Assembly: GCA_002353205.1 (NCBI GenBank)
Contig: DEJE01000056.1
Span: 12,710 to 76,709, forward strand
DNA: 64,000 nucleotides
Direction of reading: 5' to 3'
Source of the DNA: Prevotella sp. UBA2756
GTDB lineage: Bacteria > Bacteroidota > Bacteroidia > Bacteroidales > Bacteroidaceae
The notes beneath the pieces are model-generated. The model searched no databases, was not told the origin of the DNA, and saw only the letters and a list, made by a program, of their open reading frames with translations. The position numbers were made by a program, and so were the translations under genes. Of this stretch, positions 1 through 8,561 are shown in pieces. Numbering within the stretch: position 1 is the stretch's first letter; each line of letters opens with the position of its first letter.

Positions 1-1475
1 AGGCCGTGATGCAAGGCATCGACTTCTCTGAGTACTACGTTAACGGCAGCGTACCCTTGGTGAGCTTTATCTATGCAGGACTGGGCGAAGCCAGCGGCGG
101 CGATGAGAACACCATCTGGCCACACCAGCTCGACCTGACCGACTATTATCAGAGCATGAGCGGCTTCAAGTTCAAATCCTACTTTGTGGGCAACGAGTTG
201 AGCTACTATGGCAGTCTGGACGGAATCGGTACCTTCTGCCACGAGTTCGGACACGGACTGGGACTGCCCGACTTCTACTGCACCAACTACAGCTACAAGG
301 AAGATGCACCCTTCGGCGACTGGTCGATTATGGAGTCGGGATGCAATATCAACCAAGGCAGGGCTCCCATCGGCTACACAGCCTACGAGCGTAGCTATCT
401 GGGATGGCTCGACATTCCCGAAATGCCGGACGAAGCGGCAGCCATCACCCTCGGCGACCCCAGGAACGAAGGCAATAACTACGCCATTATGTTCAAGAAG
501 CCGAGAAGCAACACCGAGTATTACATCCTGGAGAACCGACAGCCCGACACGTGGTATCCCTCGACCATGGGCAATGGCTTGATGGTGACGAAGTTCACAT
601 ATAACCGAGACCTTTGGGCACAGAACGTGCTGAACAACATTCAGGCTTCGAAACGCGCGTTCATACAGACCGCCGACGGTATGAAGCTGAACTACTCGGC
701 AGAGATGAGCAACCTCTACGGCAACGGTGTGACCGACATCAGCACATGGAAATGGTTCGATACGTCAGAGTCTGAAGACATACCCATCTACAAAATCATG
801 AAGCACGGCGACAGGACGATCACGTTCAACCTGAAAGAGCGCATACTGCCCGACATGTACAAACCCACGGAAGGCACCACCTACACGAAGGTGACCGACA
901 TCAGCCAGCTCCACAAGGAAGATGTCATCATCATCGTGTGCGAGTCGGACCTAATCGGCTGCGGCAAGGAGACGACAAATACAGGACGCTCTGGTGTCTG
1001 CATCAATATGATGGAAGAGGAAGACAAGGTTCTGGCAGAAAGTAACGTGCAGGAAATCGTTCTCTTGCAGGCAACGACGGGCGAATGGGGTCTGAAATGC
1101 GGCACGAACTACCTCTCGGCAGGCAGCTCCGGTGAAGGTCTGCGCCTGGCAGCAAAGCCTGACGCCAACGCCATGGCCGACATCTCGTTCACCGAAGAGG
1201 GCAATGCCATCATCCAGTTCGTAGGAAAGAACAAGAACAACCTGATCAGGTACAACGAAGACGGCACCTTCTTCTGCTGCTATGCTTCCGATACGATGGG
1301 CGACAACATTCAGATCTACAAGAAAGGCGACATTCCCTCGGCCATCAGCAACGTTTCGGCCGACCGCGTTGCCAATCATCGCGGCACCTACACCCTGACG
1401 GGTCAGAAGGTTGACTGTCAGAGTCTGCCGAAGGGCATCTATATCATCGATGGAAAGAAAACAATCGTGCGTTGA
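1..1475 (+). CDS. Secreted M6-family zinc metalloprotease, 5'-truncated by window edge
   Basis: The reading frame is open from the first bases, so the gene begins outside the window; the first in-window GTG/ATG (positions 6 and 9) is not a credible start. What remains is about 490 residues. The zinc site HEFGHGLGLPD lies near visible residue 79, followed by a Met-turn segment (SIMESG) and a GYTAYERSYLGW stretch, all typical of M6 (immune inhibitor A-like) peptidases. A non-catalytic region follows, and the protein ends in YTLTGQKV ... LPKGIYIIDGKKTIV, a short C-terminal tail seen on three other secreted proteins in this window and resembling type IX secretion tails. Inferred role: extracellular proteolysis. 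It lies 337 bp upstream of a secreted esterase on the same strand. The family call is firm; substrate and true start are unknown. Confidence 0.85.
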   Translation, partial: AVMQGIDFSEYYVNGSVPLVSFIYAGLGEASGGDENTIWPHQLDLTDYYQSMSGFKFKSYFVGNELSYYGSLDGIGTFCHEFGHGLGLPDFYCTNYSYKEDAPFGDWSIMESGCNINQGRAPIGYTAYERSYLGWLDIPEMPDEAAAITLGDPRNEGNNYAIMFKKPRSNTEYYILENRQPDTWYPSTMGNGLMVTKFTYNRDLWAQNVLNNIQASKRAFIQTADGMKLNYSAEMSNLYGNGVTDISTWKWFDTSESEDIPIYKIMKHGDRTITFNLKERILPDMYKPTEGTTYTKVTDISQLHKEDVIIIVCESDLIGCGKETTNTGRSGVCINMMEEEDKVLAESNVQEIVLLQATTGEWGLKCGTNYLSAGSSGEGLRLAAKPDANAMADISFTEEGNAIIQFVGKNKNNLIRYNEDGTFFCCYASDTMGDNIQIYKKGDIPSAISNVSADRVANHRGTYTLTGQKVDCQSLPKGIYIIDGKKTIVR

Positions 1476-1618
1476 TAATTCATATTTTTACATTAATTTG
1501 ATTCCTGTCGTGAGACAAGGCAAACATTTAGGCATATTTATTGCGTAAGAGAGATCTAACTGTTGTGAAACAGATTCTCTTGTAATATTTATATTTATAA
1601 GTAAGATAAACAGGAAAG

Positions 1619-1650
1619 TCCTGGCTCGAGATGAGCCGGGGCTTTTTTTT
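1619..1650 (+). terminator. Rho-independent terminator after the metalloprotease
   Basis: A stem formed by CCTGGCTC and GAGCCGGG (one G-T pair) is followed directly by a run of eight T. It sits in the 337-bp gap 1476-1812 between two plus-strand genes. The rest of that gap is AT-rich in its first half and holds no gene I can support. Confidence 0.7.
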
Positions 1651-1812
1651 GGCCTGAACGACGAGAGGAGGAGACTTCCTTTCGCCATCATCCGGGGTGG
1701 AAGCGAAGAAAGATACACATGGCATGTATATCTGTTACGTAGGTATGCACCTGCTGTCGAGGAAAAACCGTACCTTTGCCTTATGTTAAATAGCTAATAA
1801 TAAAAGAGAAAG

Positions 1813-3306
1813 ATGAGAAAAATCGTATTGACAATGGCAATGCTGGCAACCGCCCTGCTGGGTGTGCGCGCCGAGGTAGATCCCGATTTCTACATTTACA
1901 TTTGTTTCGGGCAGTCCAACATGGAGGGCAACGCCCAGTGGGAAGCACAGGACGTGGGCAATGTGGATCCGCGTTTCCAGATGCTCGCAACATGCAATTT
2001 CGACAATCCCAAGCGCACCATGGGCAACTGGTACACGGCAGAGTGTCCCATCGTCAGCCCTGTGGGTAAGCTGGGACCGTCCGACTATTTCGGGCGGACC
2101 ATGGTGCAGGAACTTCCCGGCAAGCGCGTGGGCGTCATTGCCGTGGCCATGGGTGGCAGTCCCATCGAGATGTTCGACAAAGATCTATACGAGCAGAAGT
2201 TCAATGAGAACCCCAACGAGTGGTGGGCCCAGCTGGCCAAGCGCTATTATGGCGGCAATCCCTACGGGCGCATCATCGAAATGGCCAAGAAAGCGCAGGA
2301 GGTGGGCGTCATCAAGGGCATCCTGCTCCATCAGGGCGAGTCGAACAATGGTGATCCGAACTGGCCCGGCATGGTGAAGAAAATCTATAAGGACATGCTC
2401 AGAGACCTCGGACTGAGGGCTTCCGACGTTCACATCTTCGTCGGCGAGACGGAATATGCCGAAATGGGGGGTGGCTGTTCGTGGCACAACACCGTGGTGG
2501 CGAAGATTCCCGAGGTGATTCCAACGGGCCACGTCGTTTCGGCAGAAGGCATTCCCGGCAACGGAACCGACCCCTGGCACTTCTCGGCCGAAGGCTATCG
2601 CATCTTCGGGCGGCGATATGCCGAGAAGGTGTTGGACGTGATGAACCATCCGGAAGCCTACACCAAGACCTTTGCCATCGACGAGCGCCTCACGGGTGGC
2701 CTGTCGGCACTCACTGGGAAGACCTTTGCCATCGTCAACGAGGCCGAAGGCAAGGCTTTCTATGGCTCTTTGGACCAGAATCTGGGCTACGGTGATTTCA
2801 AACAAGCCTTCGACATCTCTAACGAGGGCTTCCTTTTCAAGAGTGGCAGAATCACCGGCGGACGGTCGCTGCGTCTGATTACGCCCGACGACGAGGAATT
2901 TCAGATCCGTGGCGAGACGGGTTATCTGAACTCGCAGGATGTCAACGGCGACTGCTGTTTCATTCAAGGACTGAACGGGCAGAGGGGTTACGAGATTCCC
3001 GATGGTGCTGTCTGGAATCCCGAATATGTGGAAGGAAAGGGCTGGACGCTGAAGAATGTAGGCACCGGTAAGTATCTCAAGGATGCGACGGCGGCCAAAT
3101 ACGACGAGCCTACCTACTTCACTTTCTGCACACTTGCCGATGTCACCACCGGTATCAAGGAGATACACAGCACGACCGGAGCCAACAAACAGCTTGGAGA
3201 ATACGTCTACACGCTCCAGGGTGTGAAGGTGGGTAAGAAGAGCGATTGGAATCGCTTGCCTCAGGGTCTTTACATCGTCGGTGGGAAAACAATCATGAAG
3301 AAATAA
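1813..3306 (+). CDS. Secreted SGNH / sialate O-acetylesterase-like hydrolase
   Basis: A 497-residue protein with an N-terminal signal peptide (MRKIVLTMAMLATALLGVRA). The catalytic region carries GQSNMEG near residue 34 (nucleophile Ser block), HQGESNNGD in the middle, and a D-P-W-H-F-S-A-E-G block (Asp/His dyad), the pattern of the SASA family of carbohydrate acetylesterases (DUF303, CE6-like). The last ~200 residues are a separate non-catalytic region ending in YTLQGVKV ... LPQGLYIVGGKTIMKK, the tail shared with neighbouring secreted proteins. Inferred role: removal of acetyl groups from plant or host glycans outside the cell. It converges on the minus-strand operon and shares a bidirectional terminator with it. 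The exact sugar substrate cannot be read from sequence. Confidence 0.82.
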   Translation: MRKIVLTMAMLATALLGVRAEVDPDFYIYICFGQSNMEGNAQWEAQDVGNVDPRFQMLATCNFDNPKRTMGNWYTAECPIVSPVGKLGPSDYFGRTMVQELPGKRVGVIAVAMGGSPIEMFDKDLYEQKFNENPNEWWAQLAKRYYGGNPYGRIIEMAKKAQEVGVIKGILLHQGESNNGDPNWPGMVKKIYKDMLRDLGLRASDVHIFVGETEYAEMGGGCSWHNTVVAKIPEVIPTGHVVSAEGIPGNGTDPWHFSAEGYRIFGRRYAEKVLDVMNHPEAYTKTFAIDERLTGGLSALTGKTFAIVNEAEGKAFYGSLDQNLGYGDFKQAFDISNEGFLFKSGRITGGRSLRLITPDDEEFQIRGETGYLNSQDVNGDCCFIQGLNGQRGYEIPDGAVWNPEYVEGKGWTLKNVGTGKYLKDATAAKYDEPTYFTFCTLADVTTGIKEIHSTTGANKQLGEYVYTLQGVKVGKKSDWNRLPQGLYIVGGKTIMKK

Positions 3307-3383
3307 GCACTGTGGCCGAGTTCGCCCTTTCGTCAATGCGGACAAGCTCGGTCGCACGTTGTACTGTCGAGTCAGGCAGAAAT

Positions 3384-3424
3384 AAAAAGAGGGTGCACTC
3401 CGCAATAGAGTGCACCCTCTTTTT
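3384..3424. terminator. Bidirectional terminator, 17-bp perfect stem
   Basis: AAAAAGAGGGTGCACTC (3384-3400) pairs exactly with 3408-3424 across a 7-base loop. T-runs on both strands suit termination of the esterase gene (+) and of the five-gene uptake operon (-), which converge here. Confidence 0.9.
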
Positions 3425-3448
3425 ATTGAAAGCTGTTTCGAAGCAGAT

Positions 3449-5779
3449 TTACTTCACCATGAACTTCTTACCGTTCTGGATGTAGATCTGACCGCGAACA
3501 GGAACAGCTACGCGCTGGCCAGAGAGGGTATAGATAGCATTGTTCTGCTTCTTGGCCTCACTGTTGACGTTCTGGATTCCGGTAGCCTCGTCCTCGGCAA
3601 TGATGACCTGGCGGATGTGCATGCCGCTGAAGACAGACATGATGATGTAGTTCAGCTCGCCAGCCTGATCAATCTTGATGGCATCGCCCGAAGCGATCGG
3701 CGAAACGCCAGTCACGAGCTCGGTGCCGTTGATCGAAGCCTTCGTGTCAACGCTGGTACCCGGGCAGAAGGTCACAACCTTGTCGCCGGCACCCTCGTAC
3801 CATACCTTCACAGTCTGACCGGTCTTCAGACCGTAGATGGCCAGATAACGGTTCTGGTTGACGATGAGACCTTCGGCGTCGAACTTCATCTCCTCGCCGA
3901 GAGCCACCTGGCACTCTGCGGGCAGCACGGTGCCAGTGTAGTCCTTATAGCCGCGGAAGTCGCGGTTGGTGCGGTCTTCCTTACCCTCACCCATGTTCAC
4001 CTGGAAGTTCAGGTTAGCCTTGGTGACAGTCTCACCGGCAGCACCGGCAGCTACGAAGTCGAATACGACAGGTTCTTGAACCTGAGGATCGTCGCCCGGC
4101 TCACCCTGTGTAACGGTGAAGACGGCGTCGGCACCACGCTCGCTGACGATGTGGATCTCAGCCTTACGGCCAGAGAGACCAGCGGGCAGAGGCTCAGCCT
4201 CGAGCTGTGTCAGCGTAACATCATCTGATTCGTAATACTTATCTTCATGAGCAACGATTTTCAGCCAGTCGGGCATACCCTCGAACTGATAGTTCTCCTC
4301 GCCTTCATAGCCTTCCCATGTGGAGAGACGCGGCATCGTGGTCTGATACTGAATGGTGCCATACTGATTGGTTTCTTCCGCACCTGTTTCGGGATTTGTC
4401 TCAACAATGTTCGCATAGACAACACCACCCTCGGGATCAGCAATCATGTTCTCGAAGCCGTCGATGATGCTTACAACGTCTTGCATGCCATAGATGTGGA
4501 TGACAGCATTGTAGTGACGTGTCCAATCGGTATTGTCACCGTCTTCCTCGTTGTATCTGTCGCTTTGCTCCTTTGTGATGGCCTGGCAATAGTACAAACC
4601 GTCGAGTTGCTCACCTGTGTCCGCTCTGACATAAGAACGGCAAGTCGGAGTTACCATACCTTCGTTGAGGAAGCAGTCGGTATCAACACCCTTCAGGTCA
4701 CCAGTCATATAGAGGCTCATGTTCACACCATCCTGCTCAAGGCCGCTGATGATGATGACGAACTCGTCCTTGACAATAAACGGAACGGCATACTCAGTTC
4801 CGAAAGCGTCCTTCTCCTTCTGAGATACGAGGAAAGCACCGAACGTCTTTCCGTCTTCAGTCTCTACATAAGTAGCGTCGGCCATGGTGAAAGGCATGTC
4901 AGCGATGACATCACCGATGGTACCATCTTCGTTCACTTTGCGAACGGTAACCTTCATCTCGGTATCGTCGTTCATAAGCGGTGTTCCCTCGTAGTTGACC
5001 ACGCGGAAGAAGAGCTCAGAGATGCAAAGCGGGGTGATGGGCTTCTTGTAGAACTCGTAAAGCGCATTCGTCTTCACAGGAACGACAGAACCGTCTTCCA
5101 TGGTCATGTTGCGCTCGCCAGAACCGAAAGAAGAACCATTGGAGAATCCATAGTAGTAACCGACGGCCAGATTCACATCGGTAACAACGGAAATGGAATC
5201 ACCGTTGATGAGAGCGACATCAGCAGGGATGGGATTCTCACCATCGTTCATGCCGTCACCGAAACGGTATGTTCTTCTGCCCATAGAGAGCGTCGGGATA
5301 AGGTTTCGGTTGATATAGCCCTCTGCAATCTTTGGAGAAACGATTTTGAGATCGTTTTCCTCGGTCACAGTAGCACCAATCTGCTCTGGAGTATACGAGT
5401 CGCCAGTATCGGTAACGAACTTCCAGGTAGCGTTGGCCTTGTCTTCAGCCATATTCTTGTAAGTCACTTCGGTGAAGGTAGGCATGTACAGGTAGGACCA
5501 ATAGTCGCCAGAACTGCTATTGCTACCCGATACATAGAGCGAGCCTACAGGACGCTGGTACCAGAAGCCATTACCCACTGAGCGGCGTGGAGCCTGCCAT
5601 ACAGAGTTTGTAGCCTTTACATCGCGTACGGGAGCCATTGCTTCAGGAGCAGCTTGAGCCTTCACGAACTCTTTGGTCGCCGCCCTTTGCATGTCGGCCT
5701 TCACGCTGGTCGGCTTTTGTGCAAACGTGCTGGCAGAAGCCAACAGCATTGCACCGAGGAACAGTAATGATTTTTTCAT
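3449..5779 (-). CDS. Large secreted protein with BACON-like region, last gene of uptake operon
   Basis: A 776-residue protein of unrecognised overall family. It has a signal peptide (MKKSLLFLGAMLLASASTFA, then QKP). Around residues 500-570 a segment beginning GMPDWLKI and ending VFTVTQGEPGDD looks like a BACON/Ig-like module, of the kind common in Bacteroidetes polymer-binding proteins. A second all-beta region (residues about 575-710) is followed by the tail YTLSGQRV ... GQIYIQNGKKFMVK. No catalytic motif is visible. It starts 38 bp after the DUF4302 gene and ends at a strong terminator, so it belongs to the SusCD operon. Inferred role: cell-surface or secreted binding protein for the importer's ligand. 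Whether it is an enzyme remains open. Confidence 0.7.
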   Translation of the reverse strand: MKKSLLFLGAMLLASASTFAQKPTSVKADMQRAATKEFVKAQAAPEAMAPVRDVKATNSVWQAPRRSVGNGFWYQRPVGSLYVSGSNSSSGDYWSYLYMPTFTEVTYKNMAEDKANATWKFVTDTGDSYTPEQIGATVTEENDLKIVSPKIAEGYINRNLIPTLSMGRRTYRFGDGMNDGENPIPADVALINGDSISVVTDVNLAVGYYYGFSNGSSFGSGERNMTMEDGSVVPVKTNALYEFYKKPITPLCISELFFRVVNYEGTPLMNDDTEMKVTVRKVNEDGTIGDVIADMPFTMADATYVETEDGKTFGAFLVSQKEKDAFGTEYAVPFIVKDEFVIIISGLEQDGVNMSLYMTGDLKGVDTDCFLNEGMVTPTCRSYVRADTGEQLDGLYYCQAITKEQSDRYNEEDGDNTDWTRHYNAVIHIYGMQDVVSIIDGFENMIADPEGGVVYANIVETNPETGAEETNQYGTIQYQTTMPRLSTWEGYEGEENYQFEGMPDWLKIVAHEDKYYESDDVTLTQLEAEPLPAGLSGRKAEIHIVSERGADAVFTVTQGEPGDDPQVQEPVVFDFVAAGAAGETVTKANLNFQVNMGEGKEDRTNRDFRGYKDYTGTVLPAECQVALGEEMKFDAEGLIVNQNRYLAIYGLKTGQTVKVWYEGAGDKVVTFCPGTSVDTKASINGTELVTGVSPIASGDAIKIDQAGELNYIIMSVFSGMHIRQVIIAEDEATGIQNVNSEAKKQNNAIYTLSGQRVAVPVRGQIYIQNGKKFMVK

Positions 5780-5817
5780 AATGATTGATGTTTAAAGAGA
5801 TAAAAAATAGTATTCCA

Positions 5818-7221
5818 TTAAATTGTCACGGTGAACCACAGGTCAGGATCGCTGACGGAAGTGAGCTTCACGCGGGTGACGTCGAACTTCGTCAGGGCAT
5901 TCGTCACAACAAACTGCTGGGAGAACATCGCGGTGATGGCCTGAACGGCGGGCAGGGCGTTGTACACATTTGTACTGGCTGGAGTCTGATCGGGCTTAAG
6001 ATTTGCTTCGATACCATGTCCGGTGTAACCAAAGGTAACCTTGTCGCCATTCATCTCAAATGTATAGTTGTAGCCAACGCTCGTAGCGGAGGCTGTTCCC
6101 GGTGTATAGCGGACAAGCCACTGGAAAGAATCGTTCCTCACGTTCCACTGATAACGAAGACCGACGAAGCCATAAGGTTTATTGGCTTTCCCCCCCCTCA
6201 TTGTGGTGAAGTCGGTATAGAGGTTATCGATGTATGTCTTGAATTTGGGCGACATCTCATTTTCGTCCAAAGAGACATTGAACTGGTGGTCCCCCTTTCC
6301 GTTGGCGTAGTCTCTGAAGAATTCGTCCACGGGATAACCCTGGATGTTGAACTCAGGATTGTCGGTGCCGATGAACATGTCCTTCTCCGAGTCGTAGCGC
6401 AGTTCCTGCAGTGTTCCTTCAAGATAGTCGCGCTTGAAAGCATCGCGGAAGCGGATGTAGTAGTCGTTGCCGCGCTTGGTGATGAGGAACGGATTGAAGG
6501 ACTCGTTGGCGATGGCGTCGGAGCCTTTCGGATAGATGTTGGGCAGACCGTCATTAGAGTCGTCCATGTTGTAGATGGAGTCGGGGCCGAAGTGGATGAT
6601 ATTTCCTACAGGAGCTGATGCAGAGAACATCTTGTTGTGGAAAGCTTTCACGTCAGCAAGGTACTTCTCGTAGTCAACGCCTTCCTCGACGGGAGTGAGC
6701 AGGTTATAAGTGTCGCGCTTCTTGCCTTTGAGCATCATGTAGCTGGCATCTTCGGGCGCATCGACGATGATGAACTCGTAGTCGCCACCACATCCCTCGC
6801 TCTGCTCGTTATCAGAAGTCCAGGGGATATCCTCGGGATCAGAGAATGCATGCATGCAGGAATTGAAAGTGTTGAACGAGAGCACGGGTCCGTTGTCCTT
6901 GATGACCTCCCATCCCGACGTAGCGGTGGCATACGCATTGCCGCTGAATCGGTTGTCCATAGCCACTCGCACAGAATGATCGGCGTCGAAGTCCATGAGG
7001 ATCAGATAGCCGCTTCCTGCGGGAGACTCGTCCTTCAGCGTGGGATAATACTGCATGGCCCATCCGTTGGGCTGGGCTTCGAGCCTTGCCGAGTACTTAT
7101 CGCTGGACTCATTGAGTCGTTCAGCCGCTGACTTCTCGAAGATATTGTCTTCCTCACCTGCGCAGCCTGTCAGTGAGAGAGCCATGGCTGCTATTGCAAA
7201 AGAAAATATAATCTTTTTCAT
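5818..7221 (-). CDS. DUF4302 family lipoprotein
   Basis: A 467-residue protein starting with a lipoprotein signal peptide: MKKIIFSFAIAAMALSLTGC, Cys 20 being the lipidation site, followed by AGEEDN. The body has the features of DUF4302 (an E-A-Q-P-N-G-W-A-M-Q-Y-Y-P segment near residue 50 and a long all-beta domain), a Bacteroidetes-only family found beside SusC/SusD genes. Its biochemical role is unknown; placement suggests a surface accessory of the importer. Only 18 bp separate it from the upstream HExxH lipoprotein gene. Confidence 0.82.
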   Translation of the reverse strand: MKKIIFSFAIAAMALSLTGCAGEEDNIFEKSAAERLNESSDKYSARLEAQPNGWAMQYYPTLKDESPAGSGYLILMDFDADHSVRVAMDNRFSGNAYATATSGWEVIKDNGPVLSFNTFNSCMHAFSDPEDIPWTSDNEQSEGCGGDYEFIIVDAPEDASYMMLKGKKRDTYNLLTPVEEGVDYEKYLADVKAFHNKMFSASAPVGNIIHFGPDSIYNMDDSNDGLPNIYPKGSDAIANESFNPFLITKRGNDYYIRFRDAFKRDYLEGTLQELRYDSEKDMFIGTDNPEFNIQGYPVDEFFRDYANGKGDHQFNVSLDENEMSPKFKTYIDNLYTDFTTMRGGKANKPYGFVGLRYQWNVRNDSFQWLVRYTPGTASATSVGYNYTFEMNGDKVTFGYTGHGIEANLKPDQTPASTNVYNALPAVQAITAMFSQQFVVTNALTKFDVTRVKLTSVSDPDLWFTVTI

Positions 7222-7239
7222 ACGTCTGTTCGTTATAGG

Positions 7240-8541
7240 TTATTTCTTGATTTGCAGTTTCTTATATTGCTCAACCTCTTCCAGCAATTTCTGGTAAAGC
7301 GTGGGCTCACCGGGGCTGGAAACGTAGGTCAGACGGTTGATGAAGTTACCATACTGGTCGCGCAGGAAGTTGCCGTTTTCGTCGGTTACGTACTGACGTG
7401 TCTGCACTTCACGGCGCAGTTCATCGATATCGATGTTCCAGTTCTCCTTCAACCATGTGCGTACGAGGTCAAGCTTCTGCAGGATGACTGCCTGTCCGTT
7501 GATATTATCCATGTCGGTGCTGACGGTGTAGTTGCCCTCGTTATCAAGTGCTACAAATCCGTCGGCATTGCGGGGCACGACTTTACGTACGAGCTTGTAT
7601 TCGTAGTTGGCCATCTGGCGAAGGTAGCCGATGGTGTCGTAGTTCTGCGTCATGTAGGCATAACCGGCCTGATACTCTTGGTAAGCGCGCGGGTAGTATT
7701 TCTGGTACTCTTCCAACGTATAGTCAATCTCTTCCCAGTCGTACTGCGCAGAGTTGAGGAGCTGATTCCAACGGTCTTGGTTGTAGGTGACGTAACATGC
7801 CAGCGTCTCTACCCAGTCTTCACCAGCCTGTGAAGAGCCGTAAGGAGTGACAAATCCGAGCGCAGCCTGGATGGAATCACTTTTCTGCGCCCATCCCATG
7901 GCGTCGTAAAGACCCGAGCTGATGGTGTTGAAGGCCGTCGGACGGAGAGATGTCTGGTCGAGGATGTGACCGAACTCATGATGCATGGTATGGAAGAAGA
8001 GCTGGTTCAGACCACGGGCACCTTCAATCTGGTCGACATTGAGTTTGTTCACCTCCATGAGGGTCACCTTGATACCACCCTCGGCAACACCGACTTCACG
8101 TGAACCGTCGCTCAGATAGCCAGGCGAGCCGATGACATGGATAATGCGGGGAGAATACTTCTTGAGGAACACATCCTTCTCTCCTGCCAGCTTGGCATAG
8201 ACATCGAGCCAGAGGTATTTCACCAGCACGGCCAGATCGACGCTGCGCTCGTAGGTGGCGGGCACGAGGTTCTTCTGCATGTCAGAGCCAACATCCTCCA
8301 TCTTGTAGATGAACTTCAGGTTATAAGGCTCCAGAAAGTTTTTCTTCACAAAGGTGTCCAGCGGGAAGGTGTAGGCGGAGCGATCCAGCGGATACTCATT
8401 GGTGTCATAGATACTGGGGCCTAAGTCGTCCTCGCTGCACGACGTGAGTGCAATACTCAGTGTGAACTGACAAAGGATCAAAGACAGACCGATGAGCAGT
8501 CCCTTTCTTGTACTATATTTCTTGGTCTTCATAATATCCAA
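7240..8541 (-). CDS. Substrate import-associated zinc metallohydrolase lipoprotein
   Basis: A 433-residue lipoprotein; the lipobox is SIALTSC near residue 35, followed by the acidic stretch SEDD. Near residue 190 it has HHEFGHILDQ, a HExxH zinc site with a third ligand probably further on, and the overall layout of the family described as import-associated zinc metallohydrolase lipoproteins that sit beside SusC/SusD pairs. Known for the family: linkage to TonB-dependent importers; the substrate is not established. Inferred role: cleaving a peptide or other polymer at the cell surface before import. The gene lies 20 bp after susD and 18 bp before the DUF4302 gene. The start could be MDIMKTKK or the second Met. 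Confidence 0.85.
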   Translation of the reverse strand: MDIMKTKKYSTRKGLLIGLSLILCQFTLSIALTSCSEDDLGPSIYDTNEYPLDRSAYTFPLDTFVKKNFLEPYNLKFIYKMEDVGSDMQKNLVPATYERSVDLAVLVKYLWLDVYAKLAGEKDVFLKKYSPRIIHVIGSPGYLSDGSREVGVAEGGIKVTLMEVNKLNVDQIEGARGLNQLFFHTMHHEFGHILDQTSLRPTAFNTISSGLYDAMGWAQKSDSIQAALGFVTPYGSSQAGEDWVETLACYVTYNQDRWNQLLNSAQYDWEEIDYTLEEYQKYYPRAYQEYQAGYAYMTQNYDTIGYLRQMANYEYKLVRKVVPRNADGFVALDNEGNYTVSTDMDNINGQAVILQKLDLVRTWLKENWNIDIDELRREVQTRQYVTDENGNFLRDQYGNFINRLTYVSSPGEPTLYQKLLEEVEQYKKLQIKK

Positions 8542-8561
8542 TTTTCAATGTTCAAAGTTCA